NCBI GenBank assembly: GCA_944383885.1
Contig: CALWRF010000011.1
Span: 62,001 to 126,000, forward strand
Reading direction: 5' to 3'
Origin: an uncultured Clostridia bacterium
Lineage (GTDB): Bacteria; Bacillota; Clostridia; Lachnospirales; Anaerotignaceae
Length of the DNA stretch: 64,000 nucleotides
The notes under the pieces are model-generated. The model searched no databases. It was not told the origin of the DNA and saw only the letters and a list, made by a program, of their open reading frames with translations. Numbering within the stretch: the stretch's first letter is position 1; every line of letters starts with the position of its first letter. Position numbers and translations under genes: made by a program. Below, piece after piece: positions 53,475 through 62,613 of the stretch.

Positions 53475-53503
53475 TTGAAAGTAGTTGAAATAAATTGTAT
53501 TAT
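53475..53503 (+). promoter_or_regulatory. Sigma-A promoter of the TIGR03960-TIGR03936-rng operon
   Basis: TTGAAA (53475-53480), 17-base spacer, TATTAT (53498-53503). Confidence 0.75.
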
Positions 53504-53549
53504 ATAATCAGTTAATTATGCCTAAATAACGGCAGGAGGATTATAAATT

Positions 53550-55391
53550 ATGTATAAAGCTGTATCAGACGAAATTTTATTGCAGGTTGATAAGCCGGCA
53601 AGATATGTAGGCGGCGAGGTCAACATGGTAAAGAAAGATTTATCTAATATTGATATCAGGTTTGCTTTTTGTTTTCCTGATGTTTATGAAGTTGGAATGT
53701 CGCATCTTGGGCTTCAGATACTCTATTATTTTTTAAACAGACGTGATGACACATACTGCGAAAGGGCTTTTGCGCCATGGACGGATATGGAGCAGAAAAT
53801 GCGTGAAAACCACATTCCGCTTTTTTCGCTTGAAAGTCAGCAGCCATTAAAAAACTTTGATTTTGTAGGCTTTACTTTGCAGTATGAGCTTTGCTATACA
53901 AATGTATTAAATATGCTTGATTTATCTGGCATACATATTTACAGCAAAGACCGTACAGAAGATGAGCCGATTATAATATGCGGCGGCTCATGTGCTTATA
54001 ACGCTGAACCTTTGGCTGATTTTGTGGATATTGTTTACCTTGGCGAAGGCGAAGTTCTATATGATGAAATACTTGACATTTATAAGGAATACAAAAAGGC
54101 AGGAAAAACAAAAAATGAGTTTTTTGAACGTCTTTTGGATATTGACGGCATATATATACCTAAATTTTATGATGTTAAGTATAATGAAGACGGAACAATT
54201 AAATCTATTGAGCCAAACCACCCAAAAGCAAGAAAAGTAATTAAAAAAGTAATTGTTAAAGATATGGATTCAGTTTTTTACCCTGAAAAGCAGATAGTAC
54301 CTTTTATAGAGGTTGTCCATGACAGGGTTACTCTTGAGCTTTTCAGAGGCTGCATAAGGGGCTGCCGTTTCTGTCAGGCTGGATTTATATACAGACCTGT
54401 CAGGGAAAAGAACTATAAGACACTTTTGAAACAGGCTGAAAGCCTTATTGATTCATCAGGACATGAGGAAATTTCTCTTATATCTCTTGCTACAAGCGAT
54501 TATACATGCTTTCCGCAGCTTGCAAACGGACTTATAGATGAATATAAAGACAAAAAAGTAAGCATTTCACTTCCTTCTTTAAGAATTGACTCATTCTCTC
54601 TTGATTTAATGCAGAAAATACAAGAAGTAAGAAAAAGCTCCCTTACTTTTGCCGCAGAAGCCGGAACACAAAGACTAAGAAATGTTATAAATAAAAACCT
54701 AACCGAAAAAGACATACTTGACGGCTGCAAGCTGGCTTTTGACGGAGGCTGGAACAAAGTTAAGATGTACTTTATGCTGGGACTTCCTACAGAAACAGAT
54801 GAGGATTTGGAAGGGATAGCCGATTTATGCGACAAGATAGTTGAAAAATATTTTGAAATACCAAAAGAGGACAGGTCTCGACCGGTGACGGTAAATGCCA
54901 GTGCTTCATGCTTTGTGCCTAAACCGTTTACTCCTTTCCAATGGGACGCCCAAGACTCGTTTGAAAGCTTTGGCAGAAAGGGCGCTTTTGTTAAAAATGC
55001 CATAAAACGTAAGCAGGTGCGTTTTACTTATCACAACACAATGATGAGTTCTCTTGAAGGTGTTATGGCAAGAGGCGACAGAAAAGTTTCAAAAGCTATT
55101 TACAGAGCTTGGGAGCTGGGCTGCCGTTTTGACAGCTGGAGCGATGTTTTTGACTTTGAAAAATGGCAGCAGGCTTTTGATGAAACAGGTCTTTCAATGG
55201 AATTTTATGCCAACAGAAAACGTGAATACAACGAAATACTGCCATGGGAGCATGTTTCAGTTGGTGTTACAAAAAGATTTTTAATTGAAGAAAGAGAAAG
55301 AGCCTACAGAGCACAGACAACGCCTAACTGCCGTCAGGAATGTCAAAACTGCGGAGCCAAATCTTTTGGAGGAGGTGTCTGCTTTGAATAA
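53550..55391 (+). CDS. TIGR03960 family B12-binding-like radical SAM protein
   Basis: A 613-residue radical SAM enzyme with an N-terminal B12-binding-like Rossmann domain (FAFCFPDVYEVGMSHLGLQILYYFLN; IICGGSCAYNAEPLADFVDIVYLGEGE). The radical SAM triad is at C268, C272 and C275 (LFRGCIRGCRFCQAGF), followed by SLATSDYTCFPQL and GLPTETDEDLEGI. It carries a C-terminal Cys cluster (CRQECQNCGAKSFGGGVCFE). The family always accompanies the DUF2344 protein encoded next; in some bacteria the two are fused. Substrate unknown. RBS GGCAGGAGG. The overlap of 8 bases with the next gene suggests coupling. Confidence 0.93.
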   Translation: MYKAVSDEILLQVDKPARYVGGEVNMVKKDLSNIDIRFAFCFPDVYEVGMSHLGLQILYYFLNRRDDTYCERAFAPWTDMEQKMRENHIPLFSLESQQPLKNFDFVGFTLQYELCYTNVLNMLDLSGIHIYSKDRTEDEPIIICGGSCAYNAEPLADFVDIVYLGEGEVLYDEILDIYKEYKKAGKTKNEFFERLLDIDGIYIPKFYDVKYNEDGTIKSIEPNHPKARKVIKKVIVKDMDSVFYPEKQIVPFIEVVHDRVTLELFRGCIRGCRFCQAGFIYRPVREKNYKTLLKQAESLIDSSGHEEISLISLATSDYTCFPQLANGLIDEYKDKKVSISLPSLRIDSFSLDLMQKIQEVRKSSLTFAAEAGTQRLRNVINKNLTEKDILDGCKLAFDGGWNKVKMYFMLGLPTETDEDLEGIADLCDKIVEKYFEIPKEDRSRPVTVNASASCFVPKPFTPFQWDAQDSFESFGRKGAFVKNAIKRKQVRFTYHNTMMSSLEGVMARGDRKVSKAIYRAWELGCRFDSWSDVFDFEKWQQAFDETGLSMEFYANRKREYNEILPWEHVSVGVTKRFLIEERERAYRAQTTPNCRQECQNCGAKSFGGGVCFE

Positions 55392-56097
55392 CGAAAATAT
55401 AAGGTACAGATTTAGGTTTAACAAAGGCGAAGAAGTTAAGTTTATAGGTCATCTGGATGTTATGATTGCTTTTCAGAGAGCTTTAAAGCGTGCAGATATA
55501 CCTATAGCTTATTCAAATGGTTTTAATCCTCATCAGCTTATAGCTTTTGCACTTCCTTTAAGTCTTGGATATACAAGTACGGGAGAATACGGAGATTTTC
55601 AGCTTCAGTATGAAATGGATTGTGATGAGCTTAAAGAAAGGCTTAACAATACTCTTCCTTGCGGTATGTATGTTACGGAGCTTATAAGGCTTAAAGACGG
55701 TGTTAAAAACACTATGGCAAGTGTTTGTGCCGCATCTTATGACATTAAATTTGATGAGTCCATAACACCGGATGACATAAATAATAATTTAAAAGGCTTT
55801 TTGGCTCTTAATGAAATTGTAGTAATGAAAAAGACCAAAAATAATTTTAAAGAAACAGATATAAAGCCGGATATTATTAATGTTGAAAATATTTCCGAAA
55901 AAAATGCGGCTTTAAGAGTTCTGGTAAATGCCGGAAGCAAAAGAAATCTTAAACCAGAATCTGTTGCAGAAGGTTTCTGCAACTATATTAACAAAGAATA
56001 TAACAGATATAAAATGTCATTTAACCGCAATAACATGCTTATGAAAGACAAATACGGACAGCTTGTGAGCCTTACAGACGGAGTTGGTTTGAATTGA
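55384..56097 (+). CDS. TIGR03936 family (DUF2344) radical-SAM-associated protein
   Basis: A 237-residue companion of the TIGR03960 enzyme. NIRYRFRFNKGEEVKFIGHLDVMIAFQRALKRADIPIAYSNGFNPHQLIAFALPLSLGYTSTGEYGD is the DUF2344 core. I chose the TTG at 55384, 8 bases after GGAGGAGG; the frame is open upstream to 55285 but lies within the previous gene. The function is unknown but the location next to rng in nearly all Clostridia hints at an RNA- or ribosome-related role (inference). Confidence 0.92.
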   Translation: MNNENIRYRFRFNKGEEVKFIGHLDVMIAFQRALKRADIPIAYSNGFNPHQLIAFALPLSLGYTSTGEYGDFQLQYEMDCDELKERLNNTLPCGMYVTELIRLKDGVKNTMASVCAASYDIKFDESITPDDINNNLKGFLALNEIVVMKKTKNNFKETDIKPDIINVENISEKNAALRVLVNAGSKRNLKPESVAEGFCNYINKEYNRYKMSFNRNNMLMKDKYGQLVSLTDGVGLN

Positions 56098-57509
56098 AAA
56101 AAATTATAGTTGACGATTCGTTTTTTCAAACAAGAATAGCTCTTGTTAAAGACGGTGAGCCTATAGAGTTTTTTTATCAGAGCAGGCAGGAAAAAAGCCT
56201 TGTAGGCAATATATATGCTGGTAGAGTGGAAAATACTTTAAAAGGTATGCAGGCATGCTTTGTTAATATAGGACTTGATAAAAACGGGTATCTGCCGCTG
56301 TCTAAAGGCAGGAAACTTAAAAACGGGCAGACAGTTATTGTTCAGGTGGAAAAAGACGCTTTCGGTACAAAAGGCGTTGTGCTTACCGAGAAAATATCAT
56401 TTACGGGAAAGTTTGCCGTTATAATTAAAAATGATGGAAAAAGCATCGGAATTTCAAAAAAAATTACGGATAAAAGCGAGCGCGACAGGATTTTTTCAAT
56501 TGTATCACGTATTGTGCCTGAAAGCTGTTCTGTTATTGTAAGAACTGAAGGGGAAAACAAAAATACTGAGGATTTTGAAAATGAAATCAGCATGCTTATA
56601 AAAAAAGCTGAATTTGTATTTAATAAAGCCATATATTATAAAGCGCCTTCGCTTATATTTGAAGAAGAAGACTTTGTTGTTAAAACGCTTAAAAATATTT
56701 TTACATCAGATGTAGACGAGGTTATTTTAAACAACGAAAAGGATTTTAACCATGTTTCAGCTATTCCGTCTTTTAAAAACGGCAAAATTATGCTTTACAG
56801 CGGACAGGTGCCTGTTTTCTCAGAATATTTTATAGAAAGCAAAATAGATAAGTTATTCAGCAGCAAAATCTGGCTTAAAAGCGGCGGATTTATTGTTATA
56901 GAGCAGACGGAAGCCTGTGTAGTAATAGATGTAAACACAGGAAAATATACCGGCAAAAAAGATACTGAGGAAACATTTCTTAAAACTAATATAGAAGCGG
57001 CTCAGGAAATAGCGAAACAGCTTCGGCTTAGAAATCTGTCGGGAATGATAATAATAGACTTTATAGATATGAAAAGTGAGGAAAACAGAGTTTTGCTTAC
57101 TAAAAAACTTCAGGAAGCAGTAAGCAAAGACAGGCTTAAAACAACGGTTATAGGTCTTACAGAGCTTGGTCTTATGCAGATGACTCGGAAAAAAAGCAGC
57201 CTTCCGGTTTTAGATTTAATAAGCGATGGCTGCGTATGCTGCAAGGGAACAGGCAAAATACCGTCATTTGAATACACAGCAGGTAAAATACTGCGTGAAA
57301 TTGAGTGCATTTTTTCACAGACAATGTTCAGTGAAGTTGTTGTTAAGTCAAATAAAAAAGTTATTGGCTTTATTAAAGAACGCAGCATGGACTTTGTTAA
57401 TGAAATAGAGGAAAAATTCGGCAAAAACATTTTATTTGAAGAAATTGGAACAGGTTACTTTGATTATTATAAAATAGAAAAGAAAATGCTGGATAATAAT
57501 AGTATTTAG
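56094..57509 (+). CDS. rng: Ribonuclease G/E family protein
   Basis: Endoribonuclease acting on 5'-monophosphorylated RNA, including rRNA precursors. The N-terminal S1-like domain (NIYAGRVENTLKGMQACFVNIGLDKNGYLPL) is followed by the DNase I-like catalytic part with Mg ligands in CVVIDVNTGKYTG and MIIIDFIDM, and the zinc-link SDGCVCCKGTGKIPS. Length 471 is typical of RNase G. TTG start overlapping the previous stop by 4 bases. The genome also encodes RNase J (16075), so both decay systems coexist. The usual downstream rplU-rpmA-obg block is not present; purine genes follow instead. Confidence 0.94.
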   Translation: MKKIIVDDSFFQTRIALVKDGEPIEFFYQSRQEKSLVGNIYAGRVENTLKGMQACFVNIGLDKNGYLPLSKGRKLKNGQTVIVQVEKDAFGTKGVVLTEKISFTGKFAVIIKNDGKSIGISKKITDKSERDRIFSIVSRIVPESCSVIVRTEGENKNTEDFENEISMLIKKAEFVFNKAIYYKAPSLIFEEEDFVVKTLKNIFTSDVDEVILNNEKDFNHVSAIPSFKNGKIMLYSGQVPVFSEYFIESKIDKLFSSKIWLKSGGFIVIEQTEACVVIDVNTGKYTGKKDTEETFLKTNIEAAQEIAKQLRLRNLSGMIIIDFIDMKSEENRVLLTKKLQEAVSKDRLKTTVIGLTELGLMQMTRKKSSLPVLDLISDGCVCCKGTGKIPSFEYTAGKILREIECIFSQTMFSEVVVKSNKKVIGFIKERSMDFVNEIEEKFGKNILFEEIGTGYFDYYKIEKKMLDNNSI

Positions 57510-57539
57510 TGAAAAATAAAGCGGTATTTTCAGCTTTTC

Positions 57540-57568
57540 TTGACTTTTATGTATCTGTATGATAAAAA
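57540..57568 (+). promoter_or_regulatory. Possible sigma-A promoter of the pur genes
   Basis: TTGACT (57540-57545), 17-base spacer, TAAAAA (57563-57568). No purine riboswitch motif was seen in the 124-base gap. Confidence 0.5.
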
Positions 57569-57633
57569 TAATATAGTTTAGTATTTAATATAATTGGCAT
57601 GTTGTGCCTGTTTATATAAAGGAGGAGCAGAGT

Positions 57634-58677
57634 ATGGGTCTTGATTATAAAAATGCCGGCGTAGATGTTGAAGCCGGATACAAAGCGGTAAAACTTATGA
57701 GAGAACATGTTCAGAGCACATTCAGAAAAGAAGTGCTTACGGATATTGGGGGGTTCGGCGGACTTTTTTCGCTGGGAGCATTTAAGGATATGGAAGAACC
57801 TGTACTTATTTCAGGCACAGATGGTGTAGGAACAAAGCTCAGACTGGCTTTTGTTCAGGATAAGCATAATACAGTTGGCATTGACTGTGTTGCTATGTGT
57901 GTTAACGATATTATTTGTAATGGCGCGCAGCCTTTGTTTTTCTTAGATTACATAGCCTGTGGTAAAAATGTCCCTGAAAGGATAGCTGAAATTGTAAGCG
58001 GCGTTGCAGAAGGATGCCGTCAGAGCGGCTGCGCTCTTATAGGAGGAGAAACAGCTGAAATGCCTGGATTTTATCCTGTAGACGAGTATGATATGGCTGG
58101 GTTTGCAGTTGGTGTTATAGATAGAAAGGATATTATTAACGGTGAAAAAATAACTGAGGGAGATGTTATAGTAGGTCTTCCTTCAAGCGGTGTTCACTCA
58201 AACGGATATTCGCTTGTAAGAAAGGTATTTGAGCCTATTGAGGAATACGCAAAGGAATATGTAGACGAACTTGGAATGACTATAGGCGAATGCCTTTTAA
58301 CGCCAACTAAAATTTATGTTAAAGAAATACTCAGCCTTATGAAAAAAGCTGAAATTAAAGGCATAAGCAATATTACAGGCGGCGGGTTTATAGAAAATAT
58401 ACCGAGATGTCTGCCTAAAGGCAAAGGCCTTTGCGCTACTATAGAAGAAGGAACATGGCCTGTTCTGCCTATATTTGACCTTATGCAAAAACGCGGAGAA
58501 ATTGACAGGGCTCACATGTATAACACGTTTAATATGGGCATAGGCATGGTGCTTGTATGCGACAAGGAAAATGCAGACAAGATTATTGCGTCAGTTGAAG
58601 AAATGGGTGAGAAAGCTTATATTATAGGAAGAATTACAAAGAACGATGAAAAAGAGGTAGAGGTATGCTTAAAGTAG
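57634..58677 (+). CDS. purM: Phosphoribosylformylglycinamidine cyclo-ligase PurM (AIR synthetase)
   Basis: ATP-dependent ring closure forming aminoimidazole ribonucleotide. [76 protein letters not shown] and [17 protein letters not shown] are all PurM motifs. The ATG at 57634 has AAAGGAGGAG upstream. Length 347 is normal. It overlaps purN by 13 bases. Confidence 0.96.
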   Translation: MGLDYKNAGVDVEAGYKAVKLMREHVQSTFRKEVLTDIGGFGGLFSLGAFKDMEEPVLISGTDGVGTKLRLAFVQDKHNTVGIDCVAMCVNDIICNGAQPLFFLDYIACGKNVPERIAEIVSGVAEGCRQSGCALIGGETAEMPGFYPVDEYDMAGFAVGVIDRKDIINGEKITEGDVIVGLPSSGVHSNGYSLVRKVFEPIEEYAKEYVDELGMTIGECLLTPTKIYVKEILSLMKKAEIKGISNITGGGFIENIPRCLPKGKGLCATIEEGTWPVLPIFDLMQKRGEIDRAHMYNTFNMGIGMVLVCDKENADKIIASVEEMGEKAYIIGRITKNDEKEVEVCLK

Positions 58678-59288
58678 GAGTCCTTGTTTCAGGAGGCGGA
58701 ACAAACCTTCAGGCTATACTTGACAATATAGAAAGCGGATACATAAATAATGCCGAGATAGTAACTGTTATAAGCAGCAACCCGGAAGCTTACGCTTTAA
58801 AGAGGGCTGAAAAATATGGCATAAATACCATTTGCATAAGAAAAAAAGATTTTAAAGATGAAGAAAGTTTTCTTAATGCTATGGAAAGGCATTTAGACTC
58901 ATTTGGTGTTGAGCTTATAGTTTTAGCCGGTTTTATGACTGTTCTTGGAAAATCATTTACTGAAAAATATAAAAACAAAATAATTAACATACATCCGGCA
59001 CTTATACCTTCTTTTTGCGGTGACGGTTTTTACGGACTTAAGGTGCATGAAGAAGCGCTGAAAAAAGGCGTTAAGGTAACCGGCGCTACTGTGCATTTTG
59101 TTAACGAGGAAACAGACGGCGGACCTATAATACTTCAAAAAGCAGTTGAAGTTAAAGATGATGACACACCGGAAGTACTTCAAAAACGTGTGATGCAGGA
59201 AGCTGAATGGAAAATATTTCCTGAGGCTGTTAAGCTTATTTCTGAAGGAAAGATTGCAGTTGAAGGCAATAAAGTTAGGAGGCTTTAA
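58665..59288 (+). CDS. purN: Phosphoribosylglycinamide formyltransferase PurN
   Basis: Formyl-tetrahydrofolate-dependent GAR transformylase. [44 protein letters not shown], [11 protein letters not shown], and the catalytic [42 protein letters not shown] with Asn, His and Asp. The 207-residue length is normal. Followed 2 bases later by purD. Confidence 0.96.
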   Translation: MLKVGVLVSGGGTNLQAILDNIESGYINNAEIVTVISSNPEAYALKRAEKYGINTICIRKKDFKDEESFLNAMERHLDSFGVELIVLAGFMTVLGKSFTEKYKNKIINIHPALIPSFCGDGFYGLKVHEEALKKGVKVTGATVHFVNEETDGGPIILQKAVEVKDDDTPEVLQKRVMQEAEWKIFPEAVKLISEGKIAVEGNKVRRL

Positions 59289-59290
59289 TA

Positions 59291-60556
59291 ATGAAAGTTT
59301 TGGTAGTTGGCAGCGGCGGAAGGGAGCATGCCATTATTTGGAAGCTTAAACAAAGCCCTAAGGCTGATGAAATTTACTGTGCTCCGGGCAATGCCGGAAT
59401 AGCTCAGGATGCCCAGTGCGTGCCTATTGGCGCCATGGAGATAGAAAAGCTTGTTCAGTTTGCTAAAAATGAAAATATAGACTTTACCATAATCGGCATG
59501 GACGACCCACTGGTTGCCGGTATAGTTGACGCTTTTGAGGCAGAAGGTCTTAAAGTATTCGGACCGAGGAAGAACGCAGCTATTATTGAAGGCAGCAAGG
59601 CTTTTTCAAAAGACCTTATGAAAAAATATGGTATACCTACTGCTAAATATGAAACATTTGATAATTATGACGAAGCTAAAAAATATGTTCTAAGCCAGAG
59701 CGTGCCTATAGTTGTTAAAGCAGATGGTCTTGCTTTGGGAAAGGGCGTTTTAATCTGCAATACGCATGATGAGGCAGTTGCGGCTCTTGATGAAATAATG
59801 GTAGATAAAAAATTCGGTGCTTCAGGAAGCAAAGTTGTTATTGAGGAATTCCTTACAGGTCCTGAAGTTTCTGTTCTTTCGTTCTGCGACGGAAAGACTG
59901 TAGTTCCAATGGTTTCCGCCCAAGACCATAAGAGAGCTTACGATAACGACGAAGGTCTTAACACAGGCGGAATGGGTACATTTTCTCCAAGCCGCATATA
60001 TACAAAAGAAATCAATGATGAGTGCATGGAAAAGATATTTAAGCCTACTGTTGCCGCTATGGCTAAAGAGGGCAGACCTTTTGTTGGCGTCCTTTATTTC
60101 GGTCTTATGCTTACAAAAGACGGTATGAAGGTTATAGAGTACAATGCGCGTTTTGGCGACCCTGAAACACAGGTTATACTTCCAAGGCTTAAAAGCGATT
60201 TGCTTGAGATTATGGAGGCTTGTGTTGACAAAACACTTGATAAAATGGATATTCAGTGGTACGATAACGCGGCTGTATGCGTAGTTGAAGCCAGCGGCGG
60301 GTACCCTGTTAAATATGATAAAGGTTATGAGATAACAGGTCTTGACAAAGTTAAGGGCAGAGACGATATAATTGTTTTCCATGCCGGTACAGCAGAAAAA
60401 GACGGAAAATTTGTGACAAACGGAGGACGTGTCCTTGGCATAACAGGTATAGGGAAAGATATTGATGAAGCCAGAGCAAAGGCTTATGAAGGCGTTGATT
60501 TGATTAACTTTGAGAAAAAGCATTTCAGGCACGACATAGGCATTAAAAAATACTGA
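59291..60556 (+). CDS. purD: Phosphoribosylamine--glycine ligase PurD (GAR synthetase)
   Basis: ATP-grasp ligase making glycinamide ribonucleotide. KVLVVGSGGREHAIIWKLKQSP, CAPGNAGIAQDAQCV, GPRKNAAIIEGSKAFSKDLM, VVKADGLALGKGVLIC, VVIEEFLTGPEVSVLSFCDG, DNDEGLNTGGMGTFSP and YNARFGDPETQVILPRL are PurD motifs. Length 421 is normal. purH, which often lies between purN and purD, is missing at this locus. Confidence 0.97.
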   Translation: MKVLVVGSGGREHAIIWKLKQSPKADEIYCAPGNAGIAQDAQCVPIGAMEIEKLVQFAKNENIDFTIIGMDDPLVAGIVDAFEAEGLKVFGPRKNAAIIEGSKAFSKDLMKKYGIPTAKYETFDNYDEAKKYVLSQSVPIVVKADGLALGKGVLICNTHDEAVAALDEIMVDKKFGASGSKVVIEEFLTGPEVSVLSFCDGKTVVPMVSAQDHKRAYDNDEGLNTGGMGTFSPSRIYTKEINDECMEKIFKPTVAAMAKEGRPFVGVLYFGLMLTKDGMKVIEYNARFGDPETQVILPRLKSDLLEIMEACVDKTLDKMDIQWYDNAAVCVVEASGGYPVKYDKGYEITGLDKVKGRDDIIVFHAGTAEKDGKFVTNGGRVLGITGIGKDIDEARAKAYEGVDLINFEKKHFRHDIGIKKY

Positions 60557-60563
60557 TTAATAT

Positions 60564-60590
60564 AATGCTGCATGAATATTGTTCCTGCGG
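60564..60590 (+). terminator. Weak hairpin after purD
   Basis: TAATGCTGCA pairs with TGCGGCATTA (one U-G) around a 12-13 base loop; no T-run follows, so terminator function is uncertain. Confidence 0.35.
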
Positions 60591-60655
60591 CATTATTCAT
60601 AAAATAATATATTTATAAATTGGAATTGGGTTAATATTTGAGGAGAGTGAGTTGT

Positions 60656-60901
60656 ATGACAGATATTCAGGTCTGCATAGGAAGTGTATGTCATTTGAAA
60701 GGTTCATATGACATTATTAACAAGCTTAATAAATTAATTGAGGAAAACGGTCTTAGCGATAAATACAAAGTTAAGGCAACTTTTTGTCTTGGCAACTGTG
60801 TTGGAGCAGTATGTGTAAAACTTAGAGAGGAGATTTATTCCGTTCTTCCGGAAACAACTGAGCAGTTCTTTAACGAGAACGTAAAAGGAAGTGCTGAATA
60901 A
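60656..60901 (+). CDS. Thioredoxin-like [2Fe-2S] protein
   Basis: An 81-residue stand-alone [2Fe-2S] ferredoxin of the NuoE/HydC C-terminal type. Cysteines lie in VCIGSVCHLKGS (C-x4-C) and TFCLGNCVGAVCVK (C-x3-C), the typical ligand spacing. ATG at 60656 with AGGAGAGTGAG upstream; the frame opens a few codons earlier. It overlaps the sensory hydrogenase start by 1 base (TAATG), indicating tight coupling. It probably transfers electrons to or from the hydrogenase encoded next. Confidence 0.9.
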   Translation: MTDIQVCIGSVCHLKGSYDIINKLNKLIEENGLSDKYKVKATFCLGNCVGAVCVKLREEIYSVLPETTEQFFNENVKGSAE

Positions 60902-62613
60902 TGAGACTTTTTAACTTTACTGTTTCCAACTGCCGTAACTGCAATAAATGCGTACGCGAGTGTCCGGTAAAAGCCATTAGGTTTATTAATAACGAGGCTA
61001 AAATATCTGAAACACGGTGTATTGCATGCGGTCAATGTTTTGTTGCCTGTCCGCAGCACGCCAGAAATGTTCAAAACGATGTTGAGAAAGTTCTTAATGC
61101 CATTGATTATGGCAAAAGAATAGTTGCTATACTTGATTCAGCTTATATGGGGACATTTAAAGAGCCGGCAAAGTTTGTATCAGCCTTGAGGGCTTTGGGT
61201 TTTGATTCAGTTCAGGAAATGGCAGCGGCTTCAGAAAAAGTTACAGAGCTTTACATAAATTATATTAACGAAAATGCCGGAAAGCAGGATTATTTTATTT
61301 CGAGCACATGTCCGGCAACATATATATTCATTGAAAAATACCACCATGACCTTATAAAATACCTTATGCCTGTTGCTTCGCCTATGGTTATGCTGGGAAG
61401 GGTAATAAAAAAAGACGACCCGGACTGCATGGCAGTTTATGTAGGTCCGTGTTTAAGCAAAAAGTATGAGACTTTTCCTAAAGAAGGGGCAGAAGTTGAC
61501 GCGCATATTACATTTGTGGAAATTCTGAAAATGTTCAGGCGGCGCGGAATAAACATAGACAATATGGAGCCGACTATACCGGATATTGTACCGGCTCACT
61601 CCGGCGAAAATTACTCAATATCAGGTGATATGTGGCCTGAGCTTACTAAAACCGTAGAAGACAATGGATATGATATTTTAAGAGTAAACGGAATGGATAA
61701 TGTAAAAGAGCTTTTTAAAAGCATTGAAAACGGAACTCTTGAAAAATGTTATATTGGCTTGTCAGCCTGCAATGAATCATGTATTAACGGACCTTTTATA
61801 CCTTGGGACGCAAACGGTCTTTTTTGCAGAAGGCAGAAAATTAAATCATTTGCTGAAAAAGGAGGCTGGGGAGTAGGGCGTAAAAAGATAGATTGGGATA
61901 AAATAGATACAACTTATACTTTTGTGCCTAAAGAAATACCTAAAGACAAGCCTGATGAAGCCGAAATACGCAAAATTCTTCTTGAGATGGGCAGAAAAAC
62001 AAAAGCTGATGAGTATGACTGCGGCGCCTGCGGCTACAATACATGCCGTGAAAAGGCTATTGCAGTTTATAACGGCATGGCAAGCATTGAAATGTGCTGG
62101 CCTAATATGCGTGAGAAGGCTCAAAGAATAGGTGATTTATTCTTTAAAAATTCTATTAATATACTTTTCCTGCTTGATAAAAATTTAAACATACTTCAAA
62201 TTAATCCTGTAGGCGAAAGAAAACTTGGATTTAGGGAGGAAGAAGCGGTAGGAAAGCCTGTTGACATATTTAATGCCGGACGTGATATTTATCAGCAGGC
62301 TCTTAATATAAAAAATGATATCCTTAATGTTAAAATGCATTTAAAAGACAAAAATTTAACTGTTATTACTAATATTGTATATATAGAAGGAGATGAGATT
62401 TTTGTTTTAATGCAGGATGTTACAAAGGAGGAGGAGCGGAAAGAAGAAATCGCAAAACTTAAGATGCATACTGTTGAAACTGCCCAGAATGTTATAGAAA
62501 AACAGATGAGAGTTGCCCAGGAAATAGCAAGTCTTTTAGGTGAAACAACAGCTGAAACAAAGGTTGTGCTTAACAGGCTTAAAGATGTTGTACTTAAAGA
62601 AGAAGGTGATTAA
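60901..62613 (+). CDS. Sensory-type [FeFe]-hydrogenase with PAS domain (group C-like)
   Basis: A 570-residue protein. Residues 1-60 hold two [4Fe-4S] motifs (CRNCNKCVRECP and CIACGQCFVACP). The H-cluster domain follows: L1 SSTCPATY (Cys137), L2 VGPCLSKKYE (Cys184), L3 SACNESCINGP (Cys290, Cys294), so all four cluster ligands are present. In catalytic enzymes L1 reads TSCCP and its first Cys relays protons; here Thr136 occupies that place. A DCGACGYNTCREKAIAVYNGMA..MC [4Fe-4S] domain lies near 375-400, a PAS domain near 415-510 (INILFLLDKNLNILQIN), and a C-terminal helical region. Interpreted as a redox or H2 sensor rather than a bulk H2 producer. Confidence 0.88.
   Translation: MRLFNFTVSNCRNCNKCVRECPVKAIRFINNEAKISETRCIACGQCFVACPQHARNVQNDVEKVLNAIDYGKRIVAILDSAYMGTFKEPAKFVSALRALGFDSVQEMAAASEKVTELYINYINENAGKQDYFISSTCPATYIFIEKYHHDLIKYLMPVASPMVMLGRVIKKDDPDCMAVYVGPCLSKKYETFPKEGAEVDAHITFVEILKMFRRRGINIDNMEPTIPDIVPAHSGENYSISGDMWPELTKTVEDNGYDILRVNGMDNVKELFKSIENGTLEKCYIGLSACNESCINGPFIPWDANGLFCRRQKIKSFAEKGGWGVGRKKIDWDKIDTTYTFVPKEIPKDKPDEAEIRKILLEMGRKTKADEYDCGACGYNTCREKAIAVYNGMASIEMCWPNMREKAQRIGDLFFKNSINILFLLDKNLNILQINPVGERKLGFREEEAVGKPVDIFNAGRDIYQQALNIKNDILNVKMHLKDKNLTVITNIVYIEGDEIFVLMQDVTKEEERKEEIAKLKMHTVETAQNVIEKQMRVAQEIASLLGETTAETKVVLNRLKDVVLKEEGD

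Noticed and set aside
57510..57633. Purine riboswitch before purM
   Set aside because: The gap is too short and lacks the conserved loop and junction sequence.
59822..60532. Long antisense open frame (236 codons) inside purD
   Set aside because: It is the complement of a clearly coding purD gene, has no RBS or recognisable family, and reflects codon bias.
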